Shown here: positions 53,888-62,302 of the stretch, in pieces
Numbering within the stretch: the stretch's first letter is position 1
Layout of the letters: each line of letters begins with the position of its first letter
Made by a program: the position numbers and the translations under genes
DNA from: Pseudomonas sp. LD120
GTDB lineage: Bacteria; Pseudomonadota; Gammaproteobacteria; Pseudomonadales; Pseudomonadaceae
Direction: 5' to 3'
Length of the DNA stretch: 64,000 nt
NCBI RefSeq assembly: GCF_009861525.1
Contig: NZ_WVHL01000005.1
Coordinates: 868,001-932,000, forward strand
Notes under the pieces: generated by a model
What the model saw: only the letters and a program-made list of their open reading frames with translations
Told to the model about the DNA's origin: nothing
The model's database searches: none

Positions 53888-55102
53888 TCATTGCGCGTCC
53901 TGGGGTTTGCCCAGGTCCAGCAGGGTGATCGGCAGCGCTTGGCGCCAGGTGTCGAATGCACCCAGGGGCTGGGCCTGGGCGATGTGGATGCGGGTCAGTT
54001 CGCCGCCGTGTTGCTCGCGCCAGTGCATCAGGGTCATTTCACTTTGCACGGTCACCGCATTGGCCACCAGACGTCCGCCGGGTTTGAGTTGCTCCCAGCA
54101 GGCCTGCAACACGCCTTCGCGGGTGACACCACCGCCGATGAAAATCGCGTCCGGGCGTTCCAGCCCGGCCAGGGCCTGGGGGGCGCTGCCACGGATCAAC
54201 TGCAGCCCGGGCACGCCGAGGGCATCGCGGTTGTGTTCGATCAACTGCTGGCGGCCCTCATCGGCCTCGATGGCCAGGGCGCGGCAACTGGGGTGTGCGC
54301 GCATCCATTCGATACCGATGGAGCCGCTACCAGCGCCCACGTCCCAGAGCAGTTCCCCGGGTACGGGAGCCAGGCGGGCGAGGGTGATGGCGCGCACGTC
54401 GCGCTTGGTCAACTGGCCGTCATGGCGGAAGGCCGAGTCTGGCAGCCCCGCCAGACGCGACAAGCGCGGGGTATCGGCGGCGGCACGACATTCAATGGCC
54501 AGCAGGTTGAGATCGGCGAGCGGCGGGTCGCTCCAGTCGTGGGCGTGGCCGTCGATGCGTCGTTCCTGAGGGCCGCCCAAGTGTTCCAGTACACTGATCC
54601 GGCTCGGGCCAAAGCCGCGTTCGCGCAGCAGCCCGGCGATGGCAGCCGGGCTATGGCGGTCATTGCTCAGCACCAGCAGGCGCACGCCGCTGAACAACTG
54701 GGCATTGAGCGCGGCCAGCGGCCGCGCCACCACCGACAGGGTGACCACCTCTTGCAGGGCCCAGCCCAGGCGGGCGGCGGCCAGGGAATAGGAGGAAGGA
54801 AAGGGCAGTACCTGCAGCTCCTCGGCCGGCAGTTGCCGGGCCAGGCTGGCGCCGACGCCGAACAGCATCGGATCGCCGCTGGCCAGCACGCAGACTGGCG
54901 CCCCGCGTTGGCTCAGCAGCGGTTCCAGGGAAAACGGGCTGGGCCACAACTGGCGTTCGCCACGGATGCAGGCCGGCAGCAGATCCAGCTGGCGCTGACC
55001 GCCAATGATCCGTGAAGCCCCCAGCAGGGCCTGGCGAGCGTTCCTGCCCAGGCCCTTGAAGCCGTCTTCACCGATTCCCACTACTGTCAGCCAGGGCGAC
55101 AT
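53888..55102 (-). CDS. cobL: Precorrin-6Y C5,15-methyltransferase (decarboxylating) CobL
   Basis: 404 residues, fused CbiE (N-terminal) and CbiT (C-terminal) methyltransferases. The N-terminal SAM-binding portion has VLASGDPMLFGVGASL and the CbiT part LLWDVGAGSGSIGIEW plus IFIGGGVT. Divergent from cobG; the 131-bp promoter region holds no cobalamin riboswitch box that I can recognise. Confidence 0.95.
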   Translation of the reverse strand: MSPWLTVVGIGEDGFKGLGRNARQALLGASRIIGGQRQLDLLPACIRGERQLWPSPFSLEPLLSQRGAPVCVLASGDPMLFGVGASLARQLPAEELQVLPFPSSYSLAAARLGWALQEVVTLSVVARPLAALNAQLFSGVRLLVLSNDRHSPAAIAGLLRERGFGPSRISVLEHLGGPQERRIDGHAHDWSDPPLADLNLLAIECRAAADTPRLSRLAGLPDSAFRHDGQLTKRDVRAITLARLAPVPGELLWDVGAGSGSIGIEWMRAHPSCRALAIEADEGRQQLIEHNRDALGVPGLQLIRGSAPQALAGLERPDAIFIGGGVTREGVLQACWEQLKPGGRLVANAVTVQSEMTLMHWREQHGGELTRIHIAQAQPLGAFDTWRQALPITLLDLGKPQDAQ

Positions 55103-55233
55103 CTGTATTCCTCAAACCGAAGGTTCCGACCGGCAGGCTTTTCATGCCTTCGGACAAAGCAGGCATAATACCGCGCCTTCGCTGACGAAGCGCTTTTCCC
55201 ACACGGCTGGTTGCCCCTTTGAACGAACGCCCT

Positions 55234-56547
55234 ATGTCCAATGCCATCCGCCCCTCGGCCTGCCCGGGATTACTGCGTATCGTCCCGGCACTGGACGGTG
55301 GCATCTGCCGGATCAAACTGGCGGGCGGAGCCATCAGCGCGGCCCAGGCCATGGCGGTGGCCGAGGCGGCGCAGGCGTTCGCCGGCGGTGTGATCGAGGC
55401 CACCAATCGCGCCAACCTGCAGATTCGCGGCATCGGCAGCGAGCATCAGGCACTGATCGACACGCTGCTGGCGGCCGGCCTGGGGCCGAGCACCGCCGCC
55501 GGTGATGATGTACGCAACCTGATGCTCAGTCCCAGCGCCGGGATTGACCGGCAGATGCTGATGGACACCCGGCCGTTGGCCGCGCAGATCCTGGCGACCT
55601 TGCAGAGTCACCCGCGCTTTCATGAACTGTCGGCCAAGTTCGCCGTGCAGCTCGACGGCGGCGAAGCCCTGGCCATGCTCGAACATCACCACGATCTGTG
55701 GCTGGCAGCGGTTGCGCGCGAGGGACAGTTGCTGCTGGCCTTTGGTCTGGCGGGCAGCCCTGTGGATACACCTCTGGCGGCGGTGCCCGAGGAACTGGGC
55801 CATGAACTGCTGGTGGCGGTGCTGGAGTTGTTTCTTGAGCTGGCGACGCCGGAGCAGACGCGGATGCGCCACCTGTTGGCCCAGGTGCCGGTGGCGGATT
55901 TTCTCGCCCGGTTGAACCTGCGTTTGAGCCGACCGTTGTTGAGCATCGACGGCTGGCAACGTCCGGCCTCGGTTGCCGGGCTGCACCTGGGCACTTATCC
56001 ACAGCACGAAAACGGGCAGGTCTATGTCGGCGCGGCGACGCCCCTGGGGCGTCTCGACCCGGCCATGCTTCAGGGCACCGCGCAACTGGCCGTGCAATAC
56101 GGCGATGGCAGCCTGCGTTTCAGCCCCTGGCAGAGCCTGCTGTTGCCCGCCATTGCCCCGGCGGATGCTCCGGCCGTGACGGCGCGCCTGAGCCAGCTGG
56201 GTCTGTTGTGCAGCCCTGAACAGGCCTTGGCCCATGTGATTGCCTGCACCGGATCCAGTGGTTGCGCCAAGGCCCTGGCCGACAGCAAAGGTGACGCGCT
56301 GACATTGGCAGCCCTGCTCCAGAACCACGGTCGTCAGCAGGCGGTGCACCTGTCCGCCTGCCCGCGTTCCTGCGCCGCCGCCCATGTGGCTCCGGTCACC
56401 CTGTTGGCGGTGGCACCAGGACGCTACGACATGTATTTGCGCGATGCAGCGCAGCCGGGTTTCGGCACGCTGCACGCACGCAACCTTTCTATTGAAGCGG
56501 CAGAGGCTGAACTTGATGCCCGCCCACGGAGCCACCTTGATGATTGA
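55234..56547 (+). CDS. cobG: Precorrin-3B synthase CobG
   Basis: 437 residues, siroheme/nitrite-reductase-like monooxygenase. Two ferredoxin-like repeats and the [4Fe-4S] cysteines: CTGSSGC near residue 345 and LSACPRSC near residue 380. Start chosen as the ATG at 55234 (SNAIRPSACPGLLRI); a TTG 15 bases upstream is possible. First of cobG-H-I-J and overlaps cobH by eight bases. Confidence 0.93.
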   Translation: MSNAIRPSACPGLLRIVPALDGGICRIKLAGGAISAAQAMAVAEAAQAFAGGVIEATNRANLQIRGIGSEHQALIDTLLAAGLGPSTAAGDDVRNLMLSPSAGIDRQMLMDTRPLAAQILATLQSHPRFHELSAKFAVQLDGGEALAMLEHHHDLWLAAVAREGQLLLAFGLAGSPVDTPLAAVPEELGHELLVAVLELFLELATPEQTRMRHLLAQVPVADFLARLNLRLSRPLLSIDGWQRPASVAGLHLGTYPQHENGQVYVGAATPLGRLDPAMLQGTAQLAVQYGDGSLRFSPWQSLLLPAIAPADAPAVTARLSQLGLLCSPEQALAHVIACTGSSGCAKALADSKGDALTLAALLQNHGRQQAVHLSACPRSCAAAHVAPVTLLAVAPGRYDMYLRDAAQPGFGTLHARNLSIEAAEAELDARPRSHLDD

Positions 56548-57166
56548 TTACATCCGCGACGGTCAAGAGATCTATCGCAACTCCTTCGCGATCATCCGCG
56601 AAGAAGCCAAGCTGGATCGCATTCCGGCCGACCTGGAAAAACTGGCGGTACGGGTGATCCACGCCTGCGGCATGGTCGAGGCCATCGATGGCCTGCAGTT
56701 TTCTGAAGGCGCCGGCAAGGCTGGGCGTGATGCCTTGGCCGCCGGTGCGCCGATCCTCTGCGACGCGCGAATGGTCTCTGAAGGCATTACCCGGGCACGC
56801 TTGCCGGCCAACAACAAAGTGATCTGCACCCTGCGCGACGAAAGCGTGCCGCAGTTGGCCCGGGCGCTGGGCAACACCCGCTCGGCGGCCGCCCTGGAAC
56901 TGTGGCGGCCGCATCTGGAAGGCAGCGTGGTGGTGATCGGCAATGCGCCGACTGCCTTGTTCTATCTGCTGGAGATGCTCGATGCAGGCGCGCCGAAACC
57001 GGCGCTGATCCTCGGCTTCCCGGTGGGCTTTGTTGGCGCCGCCGAATCCAAGGCGATGCTCGCCGCCGACAGCCGTGGCGTGCCCTTTGTGATCATGCAG
57101 GGGCGCCTGGGCGGCAGCGCCATGGCCGCCGCCGCCGTCAATGCCCTGGCCACGGAGGTCGAATGA
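56540..57166 (+). CDS. cobH: Precorrin-8X methylmutase CobH
   Basis: 208 residues, moves the C11 methyl to C12 to give hydrogenobyrinate. DYIRDGQEIYRNSFAIIREE, RVIHACGMVEA with the active-site histidine, and ILCDARMVSEGITR are diagnostic. Starts inside the cobG end. Confidence 0.95.
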   Translation: MIDYIRDGQEIYRNSFAIIREEAKLDRIPADLEKLAVRVIHACGMVEAIDGLQFSEGAGKAGRDALAAGAPILCDARMVSEGITRARLPANNKVICTLRDESVPQLARALGNTRSAAALELWRPHLEGSVVVIGNAPTALFYLLEMLDAGAPKPALILGFPVGFVGAAESKAMLAADSRGVPFVIMQGRLGGSAMAAAAVNALATEVE

Positions 57167-57897
57167 TGCAGCAACCTGGACGATTGATCGGCCTTGGCGT
57201 GGGCCCTGGTGACCCGGAACTGATTACCGTCAAGGCCCTGCGCCTGTTGCGCGAGTCGTCGGTGGTGGCCTACTTCGTGGCCAAGGGCAAGAAAGGCAAT
57301 GCCTTTGGCATCATCGAAGCGCACTTGCAACCGGCGCAAACCTTGTTGCCCCTGGTGTACCCGGTGACCACCGAAGTGTTGCCGGCGCCGTTGTCCTACG
57401 AGCAGGTGATCAGCGACTTCTACGACAGCGCCAGCCAGGAGCTGGCGCTGCACCTGGATGCCGGCCGCGATGTGGCGGTGATTTGCGAGGGCGACCCGTT
57501 CTTCTACGGCTCCTACATGTACCTGCACGACCGGCTGGCCGAGCGTTACCAGGCCGAAGTGGTGCCGGGAGTGTGTTCGATGCTGGGCGGCGCGTCGGTA
57601 CTGGGCGCGCCCCTGGTGTATCGCAATCAGAGCCTGTCGGTGCTCTCGGGCGTGCTGCCCCATGAGGAACTCAAGCGGCGTCTGGCGGATGCCGATGCGG
57701 CGGTGGTGATGAAGCTGGGGCGCAATTTCCCCAAGGTGCGTCAGGTCCTGGAAGAACTGGGGCTGGCGCAGCGGGCGCTGTACGTCGAGCGCGCCACTAT
57801 GGCCAATCAGAAGATCGTGCCGTTGGATGACGTGGAACCGATGTCCTCGCCTTACTTCTCGCTGATCATCGTGCCCGGTGAAAGGTGGCAAGGCTGA
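57163..57897 (+). CDS. cobI: Precorrin-2 C20-methyltransferase CobI
   Basis: 244 residues, SAM-dependent. LIGLGVGPGDPELITVKALR and ICEGDPFFYGSYMYLHDRL are diagnostic for CobI/CbiL. Start overlaps the cobH stop (ATGA); a second ATG follows immediately. Its stop overlaps the next start (TGATG). Confidence 0.95.
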   Translation: MMQQPGRLIGLGVGPGDPELITVKALRLLRESSVVAYFVAKGKKGNAFGIIEAHLQPAQTLLPLVYPVTTEVLPAPLSYEQVISDFYDSASQELALHLDAGRDVAVICEGDPFFYGSYMYLHDRLAERYQAEVVPGVCSMLGGASVLGAPLVYRNQSLSVLSGVLPHEELKRRLADADAAVVMKLGRNFPKVRQVLEELGLAQRALYVERATMANQKIVPLDDVEPMSSPYFSLIIVPGERWQG

Positions 57898-59618
57898 TGG
57901 CTCGTTCAATTCCGGCCATCGTCATCCTGGGCCAAGGCAGCCTCGACACCGCGCGGCAGATCCAGCGCCTGTACCCGGACTCGCTGATCCACGGCTTGGC
58001 AGAACGGGTCGAAGGCGCCGACCGGGTCTACCACGAATTCGGCGCGACTCTGCGCCAGTTGTATCAACAGGACAGGCCGATCATCGCTCTGTGCGCGGCC
58101 GGCATCGTGATCCGCACCTTGGCCCCGTTGCTGCTGGAAAAGGGCGCCGAACCGCCGGTGCTGGCGGTGGCCGAGGACGGCAGCGCCGTGGTGCCGCTGC
58201 TGGGCGGCCTGGGCGGGGTCAACGTCATGGCTCGGGAAATCGCCGCCGGCCTTGGGGTGGCGGCGGCCATTACCACCAGTGGCGAACTGCGCTTCGGCAC
58301 CTGCTTGCTCAACCCGCCCAGCGGCTATGCCCTGGGCGACCTGGAATTGGGCAAGCGTTTCGTCTCCGACCTGCTGGGGGGCGAAAGCGTACGCATCGAA
58401 GGTGCCGCGCCCTGGTTGGCCGAAGCCAAACTGCCGCAAGACCAGCAAGCGCGTCTGAGCATCCACATCGGTTGCGCCGAGCGCACACCTGCGGCCAATG
58501 AACTGTTGATCTACCCCCGCAGCGTGCTGGTCGCTTGCCGTAGCCACCAACTGAGCGAGGCGCCTGAGCAGGGGCTCGCCGAGCGCATCCGCCAGGCCCT
58601 GCATCAGGCGCGCATTGCCGTGCAGTCAGTGGCGTGCCTGCTGGCCGCCGACAGCGACATGGCCGACCGTGCCCTGCACCAGGCCGCCGCTGAACTGGGC
58701 GTGCCGCTGCGTTTTGCTCCGGCGGCCGCCAGTGTCATCGAGCTGGCGCAACAAGCGGTGCCGCAACGGCTGTCGGCTGTTAGCGTTGATGACGAGTTGG
58801 CCATTGCCGTGGCCTGCCAACCTTTACAGCCTGAGCAGATCGGTCGCGCGCGTGGCCGCCTTGCGGTCATCGGCCTTGGCCCTGGCGCCGCCGAACTGAT
58901 GGTGCCTGCGGTCAAGGCCGAGCTGGCCCGGGCCAACGACATCCTCGGCTATGAAACCTACGTGCGCATGGCCGGCCCGTTCCGCGCCGATCAGGTGATG
59001 CACTGCACTGACAACCGCGAAGAGATGCAGCGCGCCCGCCATGCTTTCGAACTGGCGGCTCAAGGTCGTTCGGTGGTCGTGGTGTCGTCCGGTGACCCAG
59101 GTGTGTTCGCCATGGCGGCCGCGGTACTGGAAGCGCTGCATGAGTCCAGCGACCCAGCCTGGCACCGCGTCGACCTGGAAATCCTCCCAGGCGTCTCCGC
59201 CTCCCTGGCCACCGCCGCCCAGGCCGGCGCGCCGCTGGGTCATGACTTCTGCGTGCTGTCGCTGTCGGACAACCTCAAACCCTGGGACATCATCGAGAAG
59301 CGCCTGGACCTCGCCTCCCAGGCCGATCTGGCCCTGGCCTTCTACAACCCGATCTCCCGTTCCCGACCCTGGCAACTGGGCCGGGCCCTGGAGATCGTGC
59401 GCCAGCACCGCACGCCGCAAACCCCGGTGGTGCTGGGGCGCGACATTGGCCGTCCTGGCCAGACCTTGCGGGTCATCACCCTGGGCGAGCTGACCCCGGA
59501 GCAGGTGGACATGCGCACCATGGTGCTGGTGGGCTCTTCCACCACCTGCGTGTTCCCCCGGGCCGAGGGTGGCGAGTGGGTGTACACGCCGCGCTGGTAC
59601 GGCAATAAGCCCTTGTAG
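57897..59618 (+). CDS. cobJ: CbiG-CobJ fusion: cobalamin hydrolase-like domain plus precorrin-3B C17-methyltransferase
   Basis: 573 residues. The N-terminal about 320 residues resemble CbiG/CobE (ALCAAGIVIRTLAPLL, AVAEDGSAVVPLLGG, then a small CobE-like domain with ACLLAADSDMAD); the C-terminal about 250 residues are CobJ (VIGLGPGAAELMVPAVKAEL, SSGDPGVFAMAAAVLEA, AFYNPISRSRPW). The same fusion is known in other Pseudomonas. ATG at 57897 is chosen for coupling to cobI. Its TAG stop is made by the first bases of a REP. Confidence 0.93.
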   Translation: MARSIPAIVILGQGSLDTARQIQRLYPDSLIHGLAERVEGADRVYHEFGATLRQLYQQDRPIIALCAAGIVIRTLAPLLLEKGAEPPVLAVAEDGSAVVPLLGGLGGVNVMAREIAAGLGVAAAITTSGELRFGTCLLNPPSGYALGDLELGKRFVSDLLGGESVRIEGAAPWLAEAKLPQDQQARLSIHIGCAERTPAANELLIYPRSVLVACRSHQLSEAPEQGLAERIRQALHQARIAVQSVACLLAADSDMADRALHQAAAELGVPLRFAPAAASVIELAQQAVPQRLSAVSVDDELAIAVACQPLQPEQIGRARGRLAVIGLGPGAAELMVPAVKAELARANDILGYETYVRMAGPFRADQVMHCTDNREEMQRARHAFELAAQGRSVVVVSSGDPGVFAMAAAVLEALHESSDPAWHRVDLEILPGVSASLATAAQAGAPLGHDFCVLSLSDNLKPWDIIEKRLDLASQADLALAFYNPISRSRPWQLGRALEIVRQHRTPQTPVVLGRDIGRPGQTLRVITLGELTPEQVDMRTMVLVGSSTTCVFPRAEGGEWVYTPRWYGNKPL

Positions 59619-59638
59619 GAGCCGGCTTGCCGGCGAAG
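59615..59638 (+). repeat. REP palindrome overlapping the cobJ stop codon
   Basis: TGTAGGAGCCGGCTTGCCGG then CGAA is a consensus Pseudomonas REP. Its bases 2-4 (TAG) are the cobJ stop. Confidence 0.8.
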
Positions 59639-59672
59639 GCGCTCGTAAGATCGCCATCGCCGGCAGCGGCTT

Positions 59673-60137
59673 CTAGCGCGCAAGGTCTTCCTCGTCCTCG
59701 TCCTTGTCCGTGGCGGTCAGCAGCCAGGTGATGAATTCGAAGAAGCTGGCCCATCTGGCCGGGATGCGGCCGGCGACGAAAGCTTCCCGGTCGCCCAGGT
59801 CGAAATCCCAGACGCCACCGCTGTCCTTGTCCAGCAAGTAGCCGCCTTGACCTTGCAGTGAGGTGAAGGCGATGAAGTTCTTGGGCAACTCCCAGACTTC
59901 ATGAATGAACTCGGTGCTCATCAGGATTTCATCACTGGGCCCGTCGATATTCATCAGCGCTCCGTAGCTCACTCGGTCTAAGAAGTCGGCGGGGTGACAG
60001 GTCAGGTAGATCTGCGCGAACTCGCTGTCCAGGGCAATCCCCAATGTTGCCAGCGCTCGGGTGACCTCGGCGGTGTCGGGGCGCGGGCGGAAGCGGGGCT
60101 GGGCTTCGATCAGGGCGATCAACTGCGGGGGAATCAT
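59673..60137 (-). CDS. SMI1/KNR4 (SUKH) domain protein, probable immunity-type
   Basis: 154 residues from the ATG at 60137. ATLGIALDSEFAQIYLTCHP, then GYLLDKDSGGVWDFDLGD, are SUKH-like. The acidic tail (DKDEDEEDLAR) is typical. SUKH proteins are frequent immunity proteins of polymorphic toxins, but also have other roles. Overlaps the CPCC gene by four bases (ATGA). Confidence 0.65.
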   Translation of the reverse strand: MIPPQLIALIEAQPRFRPRPDTAEVTRALATLGIALDSEFAQIYLTCHPADFLDRVSYGALMNIDGPSDEILMSTEFIHEVWELPKNFIAFTSLQGQGGYLLDKDSGGVWDFDLGDREAFVAGRIPARWASFFEFITWLLTATDKDEDEEDLAR

Positions 60138-60706
60138 GGGTGGTCCTTGCTGATGTGTGGCCACTTATCCAAGGGCAGGCGGCCCTGCTGCTGGGCAAAG
60201 TGTTCCCGGGTCTGGCCCAGGGTTTTGTGGTTGGGTCCGCTCAGCACATCCAGCGCCTGGCTGCCGTCGTCCTCCCAATGGCACAGGTCGCAGATCTGGT
60301 AGTCGCCCCGCGCCGAGAGGGTTCGATAACCGCAGCAGGGACAGGCCTCAAGGTACTCGATGTCCGCGCTGACGGTGTAGTCGCCGAGCCCGGCTTCACG
60401 CAGGCAGCGCCTCAGGTACAGCTGGGTCACGCCACGATACTCGGCGCGCAGGGCGACCAGCAGCAGGGCGTCGTAGCGCGGGTCTTGCGCATCGTCCGGG
60501 GGCTCCGGTTGCGAGATGAGCTGTTGCTGCAGGTCGGGTGGCAGTGTTGCGAATTCAAGGTTGTCGCTGTCGATCCCCCACCAGTCCAGGAGCAGGGAAG
60601 CCCGAGCGGCGAGGTCAAGGCCGGGCAGCCTGTGTGTGCTCAGGAGGTCGATGGCTGCGGTGGCGCTCAGTTTTTTCATTGGGCTCGGTGTGGGCGGGTG
60701 GTTCAT
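60134..60706 (-). CDS. CPCC family cysteine-rich protein
   Basis: 190 residues. The zinc-ribbon-like motif CPCCGYRTLSARGDYQICDL (residues about 122-141) followed by CHWEDD is the CPCC domain, common in toxin-immunity and secretion loci. The rest is helical and unassigned. The ATG at 60706 overlaps the next gene's stop; an internal ATG at 60679 is an alternative. Confidence 0.7.
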   Translation of the reverse strand: MNHPPTPSPMKKLSATAAIDLLSTHRLPGLDLAARASLLLDWWGIDSDNLEFATLPPDLQQQLISQPEPPDDAQDPRYDALLLVALRAEYRGVTQLYLRRCLREAGLGDYTVSADIEYLEACPCCGYRTLSARGDYQICDLCHWEDDGSQALDVLSGPNHKTLGQTREHFAQQQGRLPLDKWPHISKDHP

Positions 60707-61191
60707 GGCCAGACCAGGGTCAACTGATCGGGGCGCTCGACAGGGACCCGCACGGTGACGCCGGAGGTCGACTCGGCATGAATCTGCTGGTCGTGGATCT
60801 CGACTCGGCAGAAGGGATTGGTTTCGCTGAGGACAAGCAGCCAGATCAGTGCATCCGTGTCCTTTTCCAGCAAGGCCAGGAAGCCGCCGCCGCCGTGCCC
60901 GGCGGTCTCACCGCACTGGGCATGAAAGGGCTGCGGGCCTTCGGCGGCAGACCCCAGGGCGGTGACGAAATCAGGATCATCCCTGCCTGGGAAGTCCAGG
61001 GCCGGCATCCAGACTTTGTTGCTCAGCCGGGGATGTTCGTAGGGCAGGTCGAACAGGCAGTAGAACCCGCTGTTGAGGACCAGGGTGTTTTCCCGGGGGA
61101 AACATCCTTCGAGCCATTGCTCCTGAATGAAAGCAGCGTCGGCGCTGTAGGGCGCAGGGTGCAGGTGGATTTTCTCAAAGCGTCGATGCAT
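60703..61191 (-). CDS. Hypothetical protein in the SUKH/CPCC cluster
   Basis: 162 residues from the ATG at 61191 (MHRRFEKIHLHPAPYS). No family recognised. Contains GFYCLFDLPYEHPRLSNKVW and a glycine patch AGHGGGGF. Its start overlaps the end of the frameshifted gene upstream by 17 bases. Cotranscribed with the CPCC and SUKH genes. Confidence 0.6.
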   Translation of the reverse strand: MHRRFEKIHLHPAPYSADAAFIQEQWLEGCFPRENTLVLNSGFYCLFDLPYEHPRLSNKVWMPALDFPGRDDPDFVTALGSAAEGPQPFHAQCGETAGHGGGGFLALLEKDTDALIWLLVLSETNPFCRVEIHDQQIHAESTSGVTVRVPVERPDQLTLVWP

Positions 61192-61615
61192 GTCGGAAAC
61201 CGGAAAAGAAAGCACATGGGCCTGAATGCTCTTGGCGAGCGTCACAGGCCTTGAGGCAGCCCAAGGGCCTCTTGGGGAAGCGTGTTGCCACCGACATGGC
61301 GAAACCATCGGTCAGCATGCAGCTGCTGTTGCACATCTTTTTGTTGCTGTGGGTGAAGGTCATGGCATCGCGCCGGCCGTTGTGGGCGAGGGCCACCTCG
61401 AAGCTATCCAAGCGCGTTGGCCGACGCCCCGCAGGTTCCTGGTGGGTGACTTGCCCGGTGGAGGCACGAAGGCTCGCGCACCCTCGGGGAACAGCAGCAG
61501 GTCGTTGCGCCCAAGCTGCGGCTGGCCCCAGTCGGGTTCGCTCTGGCTCTTGATCGGGCTGAGGATGCAGGCCCTGTGCCGGTGGAGCGTTGAAGAGTCT
61601 GCATTCCGTTGCCTG
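61175..61615 (-). pseudogene. Frameshifted gene upstream of the SUKH/CPCC cluster
   Basis: Two adjoining reading frames both show coding-like GC-rich third positions. The first runs from about 61600 to 61414 (SPIKSQSEPDWGQPQLGRND, LLLFPEGARAFVPPPG), the second from about 61411 to 61175 (LDSFEVALAHNGRRDAMTF, NKKMCNSSCMLTDGFAMSV). One missing base near 61411-61414 would join them. I do not recognise the family. No clean start is seen, so the 5' end may also be damaged. It could be a decayed toxin or effector matching the three downstream genes. Confidence 0.4.
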
Positions 61616-61642
61616 GCCCTTGCATTGAGTGTGGCCGGGGCT

Positions 61643-62239
61643 CTAAGGCACCAGATAGCCTTTGACCCCGGTAAAGATGATCTGCGCCGCCAGGGCACAG
61701 ACGAACAGTCCCATCAGCCGGCTGACGATCTGCAAGCCTTGGTCGCCAAGGATGCGTTCGATGCGATTGGACAGGTACAGCACCACGCCCACGGTGAGGC
61801 TGGCCAGGGCGATGCTGAGAATGGCGGTGAGCTTGTCGTCCCAGTGGGGCTGGCTGACGCCCATGACCAGCAGGGCGCCGATGGTCCCCGGGCCCACCGT
61901 CAGGGGAATGGTCAGCGGCACGATGGTCACGTCCTGCTGCACGTTGTCGGTCTGTACCGCCGACTTGCCCTGGGCCATGCCCAGGGCGGAGATGAACAGC
62001 ACGCTGCCGGCACCGATGCGGAAAGCGTCCACGGTGATGCCGAACACGCTGAATATCACTCGGCCAAACAGGTACAGCAGGACGCTGGAGACCAGGGTCG
62101 CGAGGGCGACTTTCCAGGCCAGGCGTCGGCGTTCCTTGGAGGAGTAGCCGCGGGTCAGGCTGATGAAGCATGAGAGGACGAAGAACGGGCTATAGAGCAC
62201 CAGCATCTTCAGGTAAACGCTGAACAGCACGTGGAGCAT
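61643..62239 (-). CDS. MarC family membrane protein
   Basis: 198 residues, six helices, UPF0056/MarC family. MLVLYSPFFVLSCFISLTRG at the start and IPLTVGPGTIGALLVMG in the middle are characteristic. Function unknown; early claims of antibiotic-resistance involvement for E. coli MarC were not sustained. Confidence 0.9.
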   Translation of the reverse strand: MLHVLFSVYLKMLVLYSPFFVLSCFISLTRGYSSKERRRLAWKVALATLVSSVLLYLFGRVIFSVFGITVDAFRIGAGSVLFISALGMAQGKSAVQTDNVQQDVTIVPLTIPLTVGPGTIGALLVMGVSQPHWDDKLTAILSIALASLTVGVVLYLSNRIERILGDQGLQIVSRLMGLFVCALAAQIIFTGVKGYLVP

Positions 62240-62302
62240 GGTCGGAGCTCACGACTAGGGAGGGCGAGCCAGAGTTTAACAGGCGCCGCGCAGGCTGTCG
62301 GC

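Noticed and set aside
55103..55233. Cobalamin riboswitch
   Set aside because: No B12-box-like sequence or typical long leader was found in the 131-bp region.
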